Below, one piece after another: positions 63,401 through 64,000 of a stretch of DNA of 64,000 nucleotides. A program made the translations under genes and the position numbers. This DNA is from an uncultured Eubacteriales bacterium (GTDB lineage Bacteria > Bacillota > Clostridia > TANB77 > CAG-508). The first letter of the stretch is position 1, and each line of letters opens with the position of its first letter. The notes beneath the pieces are model-generated. The model did not search any database. It saw only the letters and a list, made by a program, of their open reading frames with translations, and was not told the origin of the DNA. The stretch is from the NCBI GenBank assembly GCA_902787685.1, contig CADAHH010000001.1, positions 85,227 through 149,226 on the forward strand. Reading direction: 5' to 3'.

Positions 63401-63426
63401 GAGAGCTAGTAATTATACTAGCTCTC
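63401..63426 (-). terminator. Hairpin after the integrase gene
   Basis: GAGAGCTAGTA and TACTAGCTCTC are perfect arms with a 4-base loop just beyond the integrase stop. The T-run is weak, but the position fits a terminator. Confidence 0.65.
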
Positions 63427-63432
63427 TATATT

Positions 63433-64000
63433 TTAGTATGCAATTTCATATTTAATAATATCGTTTATTAGTTCAGAAGTCATAACCTTATCAAATGCTG
63501 TTGTAACATCTTTCTTATTTTGCTCTGTACTTGATATATAAAAGTTTTCAGTAGTTTCAATATATTTGTGTCCTAGAATATCTGCAACATCTCTAATCTC
63601 AACACCATTTCTCAAATTAGTTGTTGCATAGCTTCCTCTTAAATCGTAAAATCTGCAATCCTTAATTCCAAGTTCTTTATGGATTATCTTAAATGGATAG
63701 TTCAAAATATTTCTTCCTACATATTTTCCATTTGGTCTTGTAAAAATTAAATTTGCAATATTCATATGAAGAATATTTCCATTGTTCTCAATAATTCGTC
63801 TTTCTATTAACTTTCCATTTTTACCAATTATATCTTCAAAATAATAGGTTATATATTTAGATTCATATAATTTCTTTAAATGCTGTTGTTTCTTCTTAAA
63901 ATTGATTAAGGCTTGAAATAAAGTTGGACTCATATATATTTGTCTTACTCCATTTTTAGTTTTAGTAGTACCCATATACCATCTACCTTTTCCATCATCA
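63433..64000 (-). CDS. Tyrosine integrase, C-terminal part (cut by window edge)
   Basis: The frame is open to the end of the window (DDGKGRWYMGTTKTKNGVRQ), so the start lies beyond 64000. It contains the catalytic Lys hairpin, CRFYDLRGSYATTNLRNGVE, and DILGHKYIETTENFYISS with the Tyr nucleophile. It is closely related to the broken integrase at 53428-54678. It should mobilise element 3, whose far end is the SEC-C copy at 58074-58130. The preceding Arg box is outside the window. Confidence 0.9.
   Translation of the reverse strand, partial: DDGKGRWYMGTTKTKNGVRQIYMSPTLFQALINFKKKQQHLKKLYESKYITYYFEDIIGKNGKLIERRIIENNGNILHMNIANLIFTRPNGKYVGRNILNYPFKIIHKELGIKDCRFYDLRGSYATTNLRNGVEIRDVADILGHKYIETTENFYISSTEQNKKDVTTAFDKVMTSELINDIIKYEIAY

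Noticed and set aside
1-64000. tRNA genes and rRNA operons
   Set aside because: I found no cloverleaf-like GTTCRANNC-bearing segments and no 16S/23S sequence; only the 5S-like small RNA at 32395-32560 was seen.

Overview
The window is AT-rich (roughly 27-30% GC by eye). It carries genes typical of a gut-type, anaerobic, low-GC Gram-positive of class Clostridia: ribosomal proteins L21/L27 and S15, ScpA/ScpB, a V-type rather than F-type ATPase, archaeal-type ProRS, SipW-type signal peptidases with TasA-like substrates, and type III glutamine synthetase. All confident protein genes lie on the minus strand, so each operon reads from high to low coordinates. Genus and species cannot be fixed from the sequence alone.

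Region by region (window coordinates). 1-1600: the 5' part of glucose-6-phosphate isomerase, then rpmA and rplU with a consensus promoter. 1600-10700: a V-type ATPase operon (transcribed H/G-C-I-K-F-E-A-B-D) whose gaps are filled with short palindromic elements. 10800-15400: a PP2C-like protein, scpA, pnp and rpsO. 15500-22450: a secretion cluster with two SipW-like peptidases (one lacking its catalytic serine), three small TasA-like proteins and a large InlB-repeat surface protein, sharing a putative regulatory box. 23000-36000: proS, scpB, two unknowns, rimO, rarA, queA, a small 5S-like RNA, mutS and an alarmone synthetase. 36000-41400: small genes, a nudix remnant, glutamine synthetase III, an HD-domain protein and a cation-efflux transporter.

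41448-51785 is a tight eight-gene operon that looks like an undescribed lipid pathway. It encodes a CarS-like CDP-lipid synthase, two rifampin-phosphotransferase-like dikinases, PssA-like and Psd-like head-group enzymes, a UbiA prenyltransferase, a GNAT protein and an AMP-forming ligase.

52000-64000 is accessory DNA made of at least three integrative elements stacked in tandem. Each junction carries a copy of the 3' end of a SEC-C (CGSGKKYKNCC) coding sequence, which I interpret as the attachment site. Cargo includes two RhuM-family genes, a degraded and a window-truncated tyrosine integrase, an AAA ATPase, and a FokI-like type IIS restriction-modification system (two-domain methyltransferase plus FokI-like nuclease) with two GGATG sites in the methyltransferase leader.

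Several conserved genes (V-ATPase I, queA, glnN, the FokI homologue, the ATPase) are broken by single-base indels. In four of them the extra base lies directly at a GGAA tetramer on the coding strand, and a similar one in the ATPase lies at GGAG. This hints at a systematic base-calling artefact, so these genes may be intact in the cell. At least five families of short palindromic repeats sit between genes or inside gene ends and sometimes rewrite the C-termini of proteins.
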